64,000 nt of DNA, taken from assembly GCF_001661265.1 (NCBI RefSeq), contig NW_017566998.1, forward strand, positions 186,001-250,000. The letters are read 5' to 3'. Under the pieces are notes generated by a model, which saw only the letters and a list, made by a program, of their open reading frames with translations, searched no databases and was not told where the DNA came from. This DNA comes from Saitoella complicata NRRL Y-17804. Its lineage: Eukaryota; Ascomycota; Saitoellomycetes; Saitoellales; Saitoellaceae. Shown here one piece after another: positions 29,949-41,102 of this stretch. How positions within the stretch are numbered: position 1 is the first letter of the stretch; each line of letters opens with the position of its first letter. A program made the translations under genes and the position numbers.

Positions 29949-31556
29949 ATGGTTTCCTTCGGCAAATCAACCCTATGGAAGAAGCTGTCTCCCTCTCAGC
30001 TCAATGCGGCAATCCAGATCTTTGCCCTCCTCGCTATTTTCTTCGAGGGTTATGATCAGGGTGTCATGGGCGGTGTCAACTCCGCACCAAACTACATCGA
30101 TGAAGTCGGAATCGGAAAGAACGGTGTTGTTACCAAGGCCATCCACCAGGGTGGTATCGTCGCTATTTATTACCTCGGGGCTATCGTCGGCTGTTTCGGT
30201 GGTGGATGGATGGCTGACCGTATCGGACGTATCGATGCTACCTTCTACGCTGCGATCTTCTCTACCATCGGTGGTGCCCTCCAGGCTGCTTCTATCTCTT
30301 CCGACATGATCCTCGTTTCTCGTGTTGTCTCTGGTCTCGGTACTGGTGCCCTTACTGGTATCATCCCCGTCTACTGTTCCGAAATCGCCAACACTGCCCA
30401 CCGTGGTCGTTTCTTGGGTCTCGTCTTCATTGCCAACTACCTCGGTATCTCTGTCGCTTACTGGCTTGCCTTCGGTTTGGCTTTCGTCGACAACGGACAG
30501 TCTGCCCTTCGCTGGAGGTTCATCTTGGCGTTCCAGTGTATCCCCGCTATTCTCCTCCTCATTGGTATCAAGCAGCTTCCTGACTCCCCTCGTTACCTCA
30601 CCGCTGTCGGTCGTCACGAGGAGGCTTTGGATGTTCTCGTTCACGTCCGTGGTGGAGAATTGACTCCTGCTATCCAGGCCGAGCACCAGATGATGGTCGA
30701 CGCTCACACCCGTAATGCGGACAAGCGCTCCAACCCCTTCGAGGTCTTCACTATTCTCTCTGGATTGGGCAAGCGTGGTGGTCACATTACCCGTCGTGCT
30801 TGGCTCTGTGTCTGGCTCCAGATCATGGCTTCCTGGACTGGTATTACCGCCGTCACTGTCTACTCTGGTGTCCTCTTCCGTCAGGCTGGTTACTCTACCG
30901 TTACTCAGGATGGTTTGTCCGGTGGTGTCAACTCTATCGGTATCGTCGGTACCATCATCTCCGCTTGGTGTGTCGACCGCTTCGGACGTCGTGTCAACTT
31001 GATGTGGGGTGCCTTCGGTCTCGCCTGTGTCAACTTCATCGCCGGTGGTCTCTACGAAGCCGTCCGCCAAGGTGGTGACGCTAACCACATCACCCCCGGT
31101 GCCGTCCTCATGTTGTTCTTCTTCAACTTGATCTACGCCGCTACCTGGGGTACCATCGCTTTCCTGTACCCCACCGAGATCTTCCCCTCCGAGATGCGTG
31201 CCCTCGGAAACGGTTTCGGTGTCACTGGATGGGCTATTGGCTGTGGATGGACTACCCTCGTTAACCCCACCATCTTCGACAAGTTGGCCAACCGCACTTA
31301 CTTCTTCTTCGGTGGTTTGAACGTCATCTGGATTCCTATCATCTACTTCCTCTACCCTGAGACCAACAACCGTACCCTTGAGTCTATCGAGGTCCTCTTC
31401 TCTCCTTCCTCTCCCTTCGTCTGGGCTTCCGAGCGCGCTTACGCCCAGCGTGACCTTGCTGGTTCCCCCGATGCCAAGAACGTCGAGCGTGTCTCTTACG
31501 AGTTGGAGAACGTTGAGCAGAAGGGTGGTATCTCTCGTCACGTCGACCAGGTGTAG
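29949..31556 (+). CDS. MFS sugar transporter
   Basis: 535-residue, 12-helix sugar/polyol transporter of the plasma membrane, intronless with strong codon bias. Signatures: FFEGYDQGVMGGVN in helix 1, GGWMADRIGR (loop 2-3), RVVSGLGTGALTGIIPVYCS, DSPRYL, VDRFGRR (loop 8-9), PTEIFPSEMRALGNG and the PETKGRTLE counterpart YPETNNRTLESIE. The VMGGVN segment is common in fungal hexose, glycerol and lactose-type permeases, so substrate cannot be assigned. The tail is cytosolic and short. The upstream region has CreA-like sites and a TATA box, suggesting carbon-source control. Confidence 0.93.
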   Translation: MVSFGKSTLWKKLSPSQLNAAIQIFALLAIFFEGYDQGVMGGVNSAPNYIDEVGIGKNGVVTKAIHQGGIVAIYYLGAIVGCFGGGWMADRIGRIDATFYAAIFSTIGGALQAASISSDMILVSRVVSGLGTGALTGIIPVYCSEIANTAHRGRFLGLVFIANYLGISVAYWLAFGLAFVDNGQSALRWRFILAFQCIPAILLLIGIKQLPDSPRYLTAVGRHEEALDVLVHVRGGELTPAIQAEHQMMVDAHTRNADKRSNPFEVFTILSGLGKRGGHITRRAWLCVWLQIMASWTGITAVTVYSGVLFRQAGYSTVTQDGLSGGVNSIGIVGTIISAWCVDRFGRRVNLMWGAFGLACVNFIAGGLYEAVRQGGDANHITPGAVLMLFFFNLIYAATWGTIAFLYPTEIFPSEMRALGNGFGVTGWAIGCGWTTLVNPTIFDKLANRTYFFFGGLNVIWIPIIYFLYPETNNRTLESIEVLFSPSSPFVWASERAYAQRDLAGSPDAKNVERVSYELENVEQKGGISRHVDQV

Positions 31557-31895
31557 GTGTGGTGATATACGAGAAAGTCAAAGTTGAACGGGTGCATGGT
31601 ACGATATAGGATAATATAGTTTATGTTTTGTTTGCAAATCAGAGGGAAGAAAGGGAAGGAGTTATATCGGACTGGCTTTGGTCATATGTACTAGTAATTA
31701 CATCTTTTGGATCAACTTATCTTGTCTTCTCTTCCTCTTGAGCTCATCTTTTTCAACAGGTCTTCCATGATGGCGAGAAATAAGGTTGCAGCGGCGTTGC
31801 AGCGATTGCGGGACATGCAAGCGCTTCCGAGGCAGTTGGTATCAATAGCGAACGTCACCTCTGAGAAGGACCACACACGCCCCAATTGATCAGCC
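31557..31895. other. Intergenic region
   Basis: 339 bp between the sugar transporter stop and the next ATG on the same strand. No gene seen. Confidence 0.6.
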
Positions 31896-32463
31896 ATGAC
31901 AACGGACGAAGGCCAATCCCTCTTCTTCTACGGCACCCTGATGCACCCCGCCGTCCTCCGACGTGTCGTTTACGGCCCAAACGCACACGTTGCTGCCCAA
32001 GTGCAGATTGAGAAGAGTGTCCCAGCAGTTCTTCCGGTGGGTCTTTCATCCATTCAACTTGTCATGAGCTGACATGAAGTTCCCGCAGGACCATGCACGG
32101 TACCGTGTCCGAGGCTGCGATTATCCGGCAGTGATTCCCGTTAAGGGCCCCTCTCGTACAGTTCTCGGGACATTGACGACGAACCTGTCACCATTGGCAG
32201 TGCAGAGACTTGATGTCTTCGAAGGTGACGAGTATCAGCGGACGCCAGTCACGGTCATGGTCGGTGGAAAGCCGGTGCAAACAGACACATACATCTGGAT
32301 TGCTGGAGAAGATAAGCTCGAACAACGAGAATGGGACTTCGAAGAGTTTACCCAAGAGAGGCTACGAGGATGGGCAGATCCAGGCTTCGAGCAGGCGGAT
32401 CAAGTAGACGGTACAGGAGGACGAGCAGCACACTTGCAAGACGTGGAGCGAAGTGCGGTATAG
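31896..32463 (+). CDS. AIG2-like gamma-glutamylcyclotransferase-family protein
   Basis: Exons 31896..32036 and 32089..32463 join in phase 0 (52-nt intron), giving 171 residues. The fold signature is FFYGTLMHPAVLRRV near the N-terminus, where FYGTL forms the substrate loop. The catalytic-type glutamate lies in LDVFEGDEYQRTPV (about residue 95). Members remove or cyclise gamma-glutamyl groups; close fungal relatives are annotated as AIG2-like or GGACT-like with little biochemistry. The C-terminus (GTGGRAAHLQDVERSAV) is polar. Family confident, substrate unknown. Confidence 0.85.
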
Positions 32464-32676
32464 ACAGAGCAGATGTAGCAAATAGCTAGTTTATGTTGAT
32501 TGAATTAGAGGGTATACCAGATATAGTAATGCAAGTATGAAGAAAGGAAAAGCGCCAGCAAAATAGCACAATACGCCAGCCATCCGTGTCCATATATGAT
32601 CCCCGCCCTGCCAACAATGCAAGGAAAGCGAAAAACAAGCAATGCAAACTGCACTGCACTCCACTCCACTCCACTT

Positions 32677-35600
32677 CTACTCCTTCTCGCTTGCACTTCC
32701 TCCAGAAGTCCATCCGCTCAAACTACCAACACTTCCCCACTTCCTTCTCTGCTTTTTCTTCCCTCCGGGAGTAACCTCCCATCCAACCGACTCCGTGGAA
32801 GCCCGGCCTGCATCCTCACTCATACTCTTCTTCGGGTGCCCCTTCCCGTCAATCGTATCTTTGATCTGCTCCGTGACCTTGCTCTTCTCCCCCTCACTTT
32901 CACTGTTGGAGTCCTGCCCGAGCAAAGCTTTCGTGGAATCCTTAGACCTGGCCCAGCCGAAGATGGTCCTACGCTTCGGCTTGACAGTGGGGTTGGCAGC
33001 GAGCGGACGCATGACAGCAGCGGGAGCGCTCTTGGTTGACTCCTGAGACTCTACAGAGGCAGTAACATCCGCAGTGGACGATTGTTCCGTGAAGGGAGTA
33101 TCGGTGTCAGTGCTGTGAGAGTGACCATTATTGGCATGACTGGCAGGAGCAGTAGAGGGAACAGAGGGTGCCTCCTTCGGGGCGATGATAACGTTGGGCG
33201 GAAGCCTCGGCTGCGGCGTGTTGTCGCGGTAGATGTCGAAGGATGCGATAGCCTGGATCAACTCGGTAGGCTGAGCAGCAGCAGGACCTCCACGCGCACG
33301 CGGACTATTCTTGATGGACTCCTCTTCCTCAACCTCGTCAATCTGGTGAAGCGCCGTGCCACGAAACTGCTGCAAGACGGCAGCAGCAGGGGCTGAGAGA
33401 TCTTCTCCACTCGGAGGACTGTCTGCCCCAGCGGGGTTCTCCGACCTAGAAGTCTCCTTTACCTCCTCGACAACACTGCTGACAGGACTCACACTCGCCT
33501 CGTTCGGTTCATCCGCCTGCTCCTCAAAGATAGGAAAACTGTCCACAGCGAGCGCAAGCACGTTCTGCGGCTCCTCTGTTGGGGCGGCAAAGACATTCGC
33601 AAGGCGCTTCATACGATCCTCCTTCTTCTCAGCCCAGCTGACGAAGATACGCTTGCGACCAATCATCTTTCCATCCATCTCACCGCGAGCACGGGCAGCA
33701 TCAGCAGGGTTCAAGAAGGACACGAAACCGAATCCACGAGAGAGACCGACGTTGGAACCATTGCTGGGGTAAACGGCGAGGTAACTGCTAGAAACTGTTC
33801 CGAAAGAGCCAAACAGTTGATCCAAGTCCATCTTCGAGGCGACGACGTCGTCATCAAGATTCTTCACGAACAAGTTGCAAGGATCCACAGGAGCGACCAA
33901 GTTCGTGTTCACCTTATCCTGCGTACTCTGAGCAGACTTCGGGACAAACTCATTGTTGTCACCAGCCTTGAGAGCCTTCGACTCCTCCTTCGGCTCTGCC
34001 TTCTTGGCACCGGCCACCACCTCCTCGATCTGCTGATGGAAAGCCTGGGCAGGATTCGCTCCCTCCGAGCCAACACTGGTCCTAGGAGTAGTGATCTGCG
34101 GCTCGCCCGCTTGGCCCTCAACAGCATACTGCGGCATCCGAGTCCACATAAACGTCCCCTGGTCAGGACTCCAAACGGGGCTGAAGACGGATGATTCACC
34201 ACCGCTCGAGTACTGCCTGGCATGACCGAAGTGCTGCTGCTGCTGCTGCTGCTGCTGCTGACATTGCTGCTGACATTGCTGCTGACATTGCTGCTGACAT
34301 TGCTGCTGCTGGTCCTGACCTTGTTGCATAGGAGTAAACCCGGGATAGAGCATCTGCTGCGCATGAGGAGGCAGCATCGCCATCGGCACGGGCATACTCA
34401 GGGCAACCGGGTGCTGCACGAAGTAAGGGTGCTGCTGCTCGAACATTTGCTGTTGCTGCTGTTGGCCGTTCTGACTCATGATCTGCGGACTGGCAGAAGG
34501 CATCGCGTGCGAAGGGTGCTGAGAGCCGTTCAGCCCCATGATAGTGGAGTTCTGCGGACTAGGCGTAGAACCGTGAGGAAGGAACGTAATCTGAACAGGC
34601 ATTGGAGAGGACGTGCCAGTGGAGCCATGACCAGTAGCAGGCGGAGCAGGAGAAGCGTGCTCTGGCATTTGCATGGGGTACATCGGCTGCGGGTGACCGG
34701 GCTGTGGAATGTGGTCGTTCGCGAACTTTGGTGGTTGCTGGTGTTGATGTTGATGCTGCTCTGGATCCCTCGACGGAAGGACCACGTTTGAAAGTGGACG
34801 TACAGGCGGCGAGCCATACGCACTCGTCGAAGTCTTGTATGACACCTCGAGCTGATACCCACCAACCACGAGCCCATTGCACATCTTCAGCGACTTCTCA
34901 GCATCCATCTCGTGAAGGAAGTTGACCTCACCGAATCGAAGGCCCCTGACATCCGGCACAGCGTAGATGAAAGTGCCCTCGATCTTAATGTCTGGGACGC
35001 GGTCCATGAAGATGGTGTACAATTCCTTAGGGGTGAGAGTTGGAGGAAGGCTGTTGACGGTGAGATCCTTGCATGCGGGAGGAGGACGGTGAAAGCGAGG
35101 CCCACCGAAAGTGTTGCGATTCCGGAAGTCGTGACAACGAGAACGGTTCTCGTAAGGAATTTGATTATGATAATGCATCCGGCCGGGCGACTGATGTTGC
35201 TGTCGGTTGTTTTGCTTGTAAGTTGGAGCACGACGGGGACGGATTTGGCTAAAAAGGTGCAATTAGTGTCGTTCTTGTACTGTTTCATTTACCCCAAAGA
35301 AGCATACACAGGCCTGCCTGAGATCAACATCCCGTGTTCTCCCGCCTGAATAGCTCGCCTGGCCTCTTCGGTGCTTGAGAACTTGATCAAAGCCCAGGCA
35401 GTGTCATGGTGAGGTGGGTCACGAACTTTGCTGAAGATAGAAATGATTGTGCCTGTTGCTCGAGAGTTAGTTTCTGTGCTGTCCCTGTACCATACACGGC
35501 AGGAAAGGCTCGCAGCTGCGTAAAACTAGCAGCATACATCCCGGACAAGAAGAGTACACTTACCGTACTGTGAGAAGATGTTCTTCACGCCGTTATCCTT

Positions 35601-35849
35601 CACCGCCGCCAGAAAGTCAGAACCAATATTACCCACATAGATCATAGTCGGGTCATCCCGGTCACTCTGTAAACCATTGGTGCCACCACCCTGTTGATGC
35701 TGATGACGAGGACCAGGGTGAGCAGGTTGAGGGTGCCGATGAAACGCAACAGCGAAACCGGGAGGAGTAGCATACACAGACGGACTGGAATTTGCCGGAT
35801 GCGCATGACTCGGTCCCGCAAGACGAGTAGGAGTCGAAGGGACAGACAT
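32677..35849 (-). CDS. Three-RRM RNA-binding protein with Q/C-rich repeat
   Basis: Exons 35849..35564, 35452..35293 and 35248..32677 give 1005 residues. RRM1 is split over exons 1-2 (TMIYVGNIGSDFLAAVKDNG ... DTAWALIKFSSTEEARRAIQ). RRM2 begins CKDLTVNSLPPTLTPKELYT. RRM3 is CNLFVKNLDDDVVASKMDLD with RNP1-like LSRGFGFVSFLNPADAARAR and ends IFVSWAEKKEDRMKRL. A Pro/Gln-rich linker between RRM2 and RRM3 contains a polyglutamine run interrupted by cysteine. The C-terminal 350 residues are disordered and Ser-rich. The layout resembles fission-yeast Cip1/Cip2-type and related post-transcriptional regulators, but I cannot fix orthology. Confidence 0.82.
34234..34308 (-). repeat. CTG run plus 12-bp minisatellite encoding polyQ/QQCQ
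   Basis: Nine CTG triplets (34234-34260) are followed by four exact copies of ACATTGCTGCTG (34261-34308). On the coding strand this reads as glutamines with a cysteine every fourth residue. The exact identity of the units points to recent slippage. Confidence 0.9.
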
Positions 35850-37092
35850 AACGAGACCGAAACCGAAGAATTAACGCGAAAAGAAAAGACAGAAAAGGGG
35901 GTATTTCAGGCAATGAATGCCGTGACTGAGCACCGTCAGGAAGAGACTTTGTTGATATAAAGCAGCAAGGTCGAGGTATAGGGGATTATCAGTAGATGTA
36001 CTGGTTGTTGGATGTTGACGGTGATGGAAAGGAGGTTGCACGAGCTGGGTCCAGTCGAGTTTTGTAGGGTGGCCAAGCTGCGGTGTATGAAGGCACTAGT
36101 TTTCGGGAGTCCTGCAGAACGTAAGAACCGTATGCCAAGCTACGTCAGAAGGTGAAGTCTGGGAATGGGCTTTGTCAGAGGTAGACTATGTTCAATTTGA
36201 GTTCTGTTCGTCGTATCGATGGCCTCGTTTTGTGAAAGTTGAGCACACACTCACGGCAACATCGTGAGAAAACGTTAACGCGCCCCCTTTCGACGTCAAC
36301 CGTATGCAGAGGTAGGTTATTGCCATGAATCGGAAGTGCTGCCCCGAACGGGTACAACGAAGAGATTGATCTGCTAATAGAAGCGAGGTATTGATGCTAA
36401 CATGTGGTGTCGCACTCTGCATGTCAGTACTTGAAGCTCGCGAGGTCAACTGCCCCTACCAAGGCATGTCGAGACGACAACCAACACAGGGAGAGGCATC
36501 CAACCAGCAGGAACGAAGAGTACGCTGACTGTCCCGGTCAGCCGTCAAGCCGCTTGGAATGTTCTCGCAGCTTACGAGATCACAATGCGGGGCCACAATC
36601 CCCACTTCACCCACCCAACTCCGCCTTCTTGAATTCTTACGTCAGCGTACGTATAAGCAAAAAGTCGCCTCGAGCAACTCCTTTCGAAGTTCTTCGTCTC
36701 GGTCTGTCAACGGCTGGAGTACGCGTGCCTTCCCGCACATCATTTCGGTACAGGCCGCGCGCGAGAAGTCGTCCTCGAAATCGCGAACATTTACGCGCTC
36801 GGGCCCTCGACATCTCGCGCGACCACCCACCACACGAACTATATGTACCAGCCCCCCCTCTTGCGCGAGTTACCGAAAACGGTGAGGGGCAACGACATCG
36901 AAGACGTTTAGTGCTGGGTTTGGGTCAAACTAGATCAAGGCTACATCATCAAGCATCACTGACAGACCCGAGATTCTCAAAGGGGCAAGGCTTCCCAACC
37001 TCCCTCGTGTCTCCTCGTACCGATCAACTTCAATTTCTATCTGTACAACATCTCTCCACCAAGACGCGACTCTCGGATCAACTTGGACGAGC
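35850..37092. other. Divergent intergenic region
   Basis: 1.2 kb between the RRM gene and a large disordered-protein gene. Short frames here lack coding character. Presumably promoters and 5' leaders; nothing else seen. Confidence 0.6.
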
Positions 37093-40000
37093 ATGTCTAA
37101 CCGGCTGGAACTGTTGAAGAAGGGTGCCAGGAAGGAGGAGAGGCAGATCCAGCGTCTGAGGAGGAAGCAGACCGGTCATGGAAACGCTACAGGGAGTTTG
37201 GGGAAGAGATCCCTTGTGCCGGGATGGGAGGAACAACTACGAGCACCGACATCACGACGACTTTCAACCATAGCATTTACGACGCGCCGCGGATCGAGGG
37301 CAGGAAGAGTATCGCCTTCGTCATCACAAGGAGGATCAAGGAGAGGCAGTCTGACGCCACGTCCACCACCAGAATCCAAAACCGAGGAAGATCAGCAATG
37401 GGAAGACGTACCTTTGGAGAAGTTCGAACACGAGCTCGATCTTTCACTCCAGCCACCTACGAAGCCTCCAACACCACCACAAGAGGAGCAACCCAAGCCC
37501 AAGCCAGCAGCGGTTTTCCCACTTCCAGCATCGACCTTCCATGTTATCAGTAGTAGCGCTACCCCATCGCCAAGGCCGAAGTCAAAGTCTCCGGAGTCAG
37601 CGCCTACCATCTTGCCAGCTTTCAAGCCTTCGCCGCAGATTCAGCGTGCAAGAGAGCCATCAACAGTGCAGAATACGATGCGCTTCAGAACCGGAAGTTC
37701 GGCTGGTCTTCAACCTTGGGACCGCGAGCAGCAAGATTCATATTGGACTTCTGGTCTCGGAAACATTGGTTCAAGTCTGAAGAGCTTCTGGAACCGCAAT
37801 GGAGCAGCGAATGGAGCGACATCTGCGGCGGAAGAACCTACAACTACTTTGAAACCTATTCCCGCTCCCGTGCCAGCCGAGTCATTGGTACAGACTAGGG
37901 TGGAGGCAATCGAGAAGAAGAGGCTCCAACAAGGAAACGAGGCCTGGAGAAACAAGTTGATGAACGCACCATCGGACATCCTGAGCGTGCCAAAGAGGCA
38001 ACCAGGCCACGCCCGTACTGCTTCCATGCAAAGTGCCAGTGCCGGTTACAAGGATTTGGATACCGGAGCAACCAACATGAGGAGAAGCATTTCGATGCAT
38101 CTCCCCGGTACAACGCCGGAACAAAGAGAAATTCTTACAGCACCAGCAGACCCATCGCCTAAGGAGATGGTGAACGGAAGACGGCCAAGTTCGCCTCCGC
38201 CAACGATTCACAGCAAAACGACCCCACCGGGACCCCCGGCTGCCGGTGTTGATCAGGAGATTGAGGAAGTGCCTTTGGTCTCTCCTTTGCCTACTGCACG
38301 GAACTTCTCGCGTCCGACATCCGAGACGAGCCCTCCTCCAGCTCAAAGGACTTACTCATTGTCTGAGGAGGAAGATGAAGTTTTGCCTACCCAGCAGGCC
38401 CCTATTGAGGAGCAACCTTCCCCAGAGCCAGTCATTCAAACCGCCAAGCTCTCAGAGCCGTCTCGTCAGAGTTTCGGTCTCTCAAGTACTTTGGGCACGA
38501 GTCACCACCCACAGTACATCGACCCCGTCACCGCTCGCCAGATGTCCTTTGCTCGTGCACCTTCCGTGGTGCACGCTCCGATTTTTGGTGCTTTGAAACG
38601 TTTTAAGCAGCAGGATGCGAGGAAGAACAGTATCTTTGGGTTTCCTGAGCCGCCTCAATCGGAAGAGATGCCGGCGTTGAATGAGGAAGTTCAGGAACCT
38701 CTGCCGACGACACAGTTTGAGTCTCCGGGACTGAGGCCATTGAGCCTCACCATTCCTTCTCACCACCAGTCATTTTCCGACGATGACGACTTGAGTCCAG
38801 GTTCCATGTCTCCTCGGGCTTTGACACCTCCACATGTCAGTCCCTTGGTACAACAGCCGGCTACCGTCGCTCAGCGACAGGACTCAAAGACTCCCAGCCC
38901 GCCTAGTCGCACGCCTAGCCTTTCGCCTACACCAAAGGGCGCGATCCAGCGTCAGCCAAGCTCTATCTACCCTGTTAGTGAGGAGGACTACAGCATGGAT
39001 GCGGACAGCTATAACCTCCCTCCCGAGGTTTCCGCGATCCTGAGTGGGCAGGTGTCGGATTCTTTTGGTACGTTGGATGTTGACAGGATGATTGCGCAGT
39101 TCCGTCAGACTACGGTCAATGAGGGAAAGAGCCCGTCACTTGCTCCGGTGAAGATGATGGTTAAGAGTCCGAGTGGCAATGTCTTTGTGGACCCGTTCAC
39201 ATATGTTGGCGAGACGCAGCAGCAGGAATTTCTGCCGGGACCGCCAAGAAGCTACAGTATCGTGAGCCCTATTACCGTGCAGGCACCTGTGCAACTCCCA
39301 GTTACGCCGATCAACAAGCGCATCGGATCCCTTGTCGCTGACGACTCCGGTTATGGTGGCGATGTTTCCCCGAGGGGAAGCATGAGCTTGCAGGGTACCC
39401 AAGGTGCATCGCCGATTCAGCAGCCCCAGTACCGCTTGCCTTCTGTTGCCGAGGAGGACGTGTTCATACCTCCGAACAACAGGATTCACCGTCTGACTAG
39501 CTTGGTCGATGATGATGAGTATGAGCTTCACAGATCAACTTCGAACAAGAGATTTGGGCAATCAGCGCCGGCACCTGCAGCAGAACAGCAGCAACCACCA
39601 CAGACACCTCAGGAATCTCTGAACAGGCAGCCGAGCATCACAAGCGAGTACTCTACGTACTCTCCTAGCGCTACCCCGAAGCCTCGTCCTATGTCGGACT
39701 ATTCACCTGCTCCTGCTTCCGTGGTTGCTGCCGGATATCAACAGTACCTCGACTCACCTGCGACGTACTACGACAAGACCCCGAGTCAATTCGGTTCAGC
39801 TTCGTTCAACGGCGGCTCATACAGCAACACGGCCTACAATGGCACTAGTTCATCGATGGGTAACCCCAGCACCGCCGCACCCAGCATCCATGGCCAGCAC
39901 TTCGAGAATGGTTTTACATTCCAGACACCATCATGTACGCCTTCGCGTACGTCACAGTCGTCCCGCGCCACATTCGCAAAGGGTCAACGTCCGTTCAGCT

Positions 40001-40743
40001 ATCACAGCGGGGCCTCCTCTGCGGTCTTCGACGAGGGATACCATAGGGGTTACGAGGCCGCCAAGAGAGCAATGCTCCAGCGTCTCGTGGTTCCTGAGGG
40101 TAATGAGTGGATGGATGAGGGTGGACCGGATCCTTTGCAGAGTCTGTACGATGGTGCTTCGACTATCTTGGCTCCTGTTTCGCAGATACGTCGTTCGAGT
40201 TCTTTGTACTCTACGCAGCGTGGTATGGTGCCGGAGGCCAAGCAATATTTGGTTCTTAATCCAGGCAGCAGCTATGCTCCCTCCGCCGTAGGCTCGCTCT
40301 ACGCTCCTGAATCTTTGCGGCCGTACAGTCCGATGTACGGGAAGGGTTCCATCTCTGGCGCAACTCCGTATATGCATGCCGGATTGGCGCGAGCTTCTCA
40401 GGAATACATCCGTCGAGCATCGCGTTCGCGTGGCCGCAGCTCTCAGCGTAGGACGAGCACACCTCACGACCAACCCATGGCTGCCTACAATGGCCAAGCA
40501 AGACGCTCTGGCGCACCTGATGAGATGCCGCAACAGCGTTACAACCCGATTGCGTTGCAGAATGCACAGGTGGCTACCGAGCAGTATCAAAACCAGCAAA
40601 CCCAGGAAGGGGAGATGGAGAAGGGGAAGAAGAAGGGGCTTATGAGTCGCCTGAAGTTGAAGATTAATAACAAAAGGTTGAGGACGCAGCAGGCGATTGT
40701 GTCGACGGCGAAGGCTGCGGGAGCGAATTGCAGGTCTGTGTAG
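37093..40743 (+). CDS. Large Ser/Pro-rich disordered protein, unknown function
   Basis: 1216 residues, single exon. The N-terminus (MSNRLELLKKGARKEERQIQ) is a basic amphipathic helix candidate. The bulk is Ser/Pro/Gln/Thr-rich with many RRxS-type sites (SRRLSTIAFTTRRGSRAGRV; NMRRSISMHLPGTTPEQREI). A Tyr-rich patch sits around the last quarter (SEYSTYSPSATPKPRPMSDY). The C-terminus is strongly basic (GKKKGLMSRLKLKINNKRLR) and could bind membrane or nucleic acid. No enzyme motif is visible. Coding status is supported by the uninterrupted 3.6-kb frame and codon use. A cytoskeletal or cell-end scaffold is a guess only. Confidence 0.72.
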   Translation: MSNRLELLKKGARKEERQIQRLRRKQTGHGNATGSLGKRSLVPGWEEQLRAPTSRRLSTIAFTTRRGSRAGRVSPSSSQGGSRRGSLTPRPPPESKTEEDQQWEDVPLEKFEHELDLSLQPPTKPPTPPQEEQPKPKPAAVFPLPASTFHVISSSATPSPRPKSKSPESAPTILPAFKPSPQIQRAREPSTVQNTMRFRTGSSAGLQPWDREQQDSYWTSGLGNIGSSLKSFWNRNGAANGATSAAEEPTTTLKPIPAPVPAESLVQTRVEAIEKKRLQQGNEAWRNKLMNAPSDILSVPKRQPGHARTASMQSASAGYKDLDTGATNMRRSISMHLPGTTPEQREILTAPADPSPKEMVNGRRPSSPPPTIHSKTTPPGPPAAGVDQEIEEVPLVSPLPTARNFSRPTSETSPPPAQRTYSLSEEEDEVLPTQQAPIEEQPSPEPVIQTAKLSEPSRQSFGLSSTLGTSHHPQYIDPVTARQMSFARAPSVVHAPIFGALKRFKQQDARKNSIFGFPEPPQSEEMPALNEEVQEPLPTTQFESPGLRPLSLTIPSHHQSFSDDDDLSPGSMSPRALTPPHVSPLVQQPATVAQRQDSKTPSPPSRTPSLSPTPKGAIQRQPSSIYPVSEEDYSMDADSYNLPPEVSAILSGQVSDSFGTLDVDRMIAQFRQTTVNEGKSPSLAPVKMMVKSPSGNVFVDPFTYVGETQQQEFLPGPPRSYSIVSPITVQAPVQLPVTPINKRIGSLVADDSGYGGDVSPRGSMSLQGTQGASPIQQPQYRLPSVAEEDVFIPPNNRIHRLTSLVDDDEYELHRSTSNKRFGQSAPAPAAEQQQPPQTPQESLNRQPSITSEYSTYSPSATPKPRPMSDYSPAPASVVAAGYQQYLDSPATYYDKTPSQFGSASFNGGSYSNTAYNGTSSSMGNPSTAAPSIHGQHFENGFTFQTPSCTPSRTSQSSRATFAKGQRPFSYHSGASSAVFDEGYHRGYEAAKRAMLQRLVVPEGNEWMDEGGPDPLQSLYDGASTILAPVSQIRRSSSLYSTQRGMVPEAKQYLVLNPGSSYAPSAVGSLYAPESLRPYSPMYGKGSISGATPYMHAGLARASQEYIRRASRSRGRSSQRRTSTPHDQPMAAYNGQARRSGAPDEMPQQRYNPIALQNAQVATEQYQNQQTQEGEMEKGKKKGLMSRLKLKINNKRLRTQQAIVSTAKAAGANCRSV

Positions 40744-41102
40744 AGAGAGAATGCGGAGGAGGTTAAGAGAGATGAAGAAAGGGAAGGAACAGGAAAGGGA
40801 AGGGAAGGACAAGGGATTGCATTTAGGGTTTAGTTTGGTGCATGGCATTTGGATTCTAATATAGGGGAGTTACTTCGTAATTGAACATTGTCATTTTCCT
40901 ACCTGTTATCTTCAGTTCTTCGCACGGCTCACCTGTTCAAATCCAATTGTGGGGTCATAGAGTAGACACGGCACGCGGACCGCCTACAGTATCGATTGCG
41001 AACTCGGAGAGTTTGATCTATCAACACCAACCACCTTCAGGTCATTGATCCGTTCCGTCACTACCGCCGTGAAGGCCCAACGGTGTCTGATCCTCCCTTA
41101 CA
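40744..41102. other. Intergenic region
   Basis: 359 bp between two plus-strand genes. A GTTCAAATCC string near 40936 resembles a B box, but no tRNA cloverleaf forms around it. Confidence 0.55.

Noticed and set aside
29973-31541. 522-codon open frame on the minus strand
   Set aside because: Antisense shadow of the sugar transporter, rich in Asp/Thr/Gly from reversed codon bias.
34222-34791. Leucine-rich open frame on the plus strand
   Set aside because: Produced by the CTG repeat read in the opposite direction to the real RRM gene.
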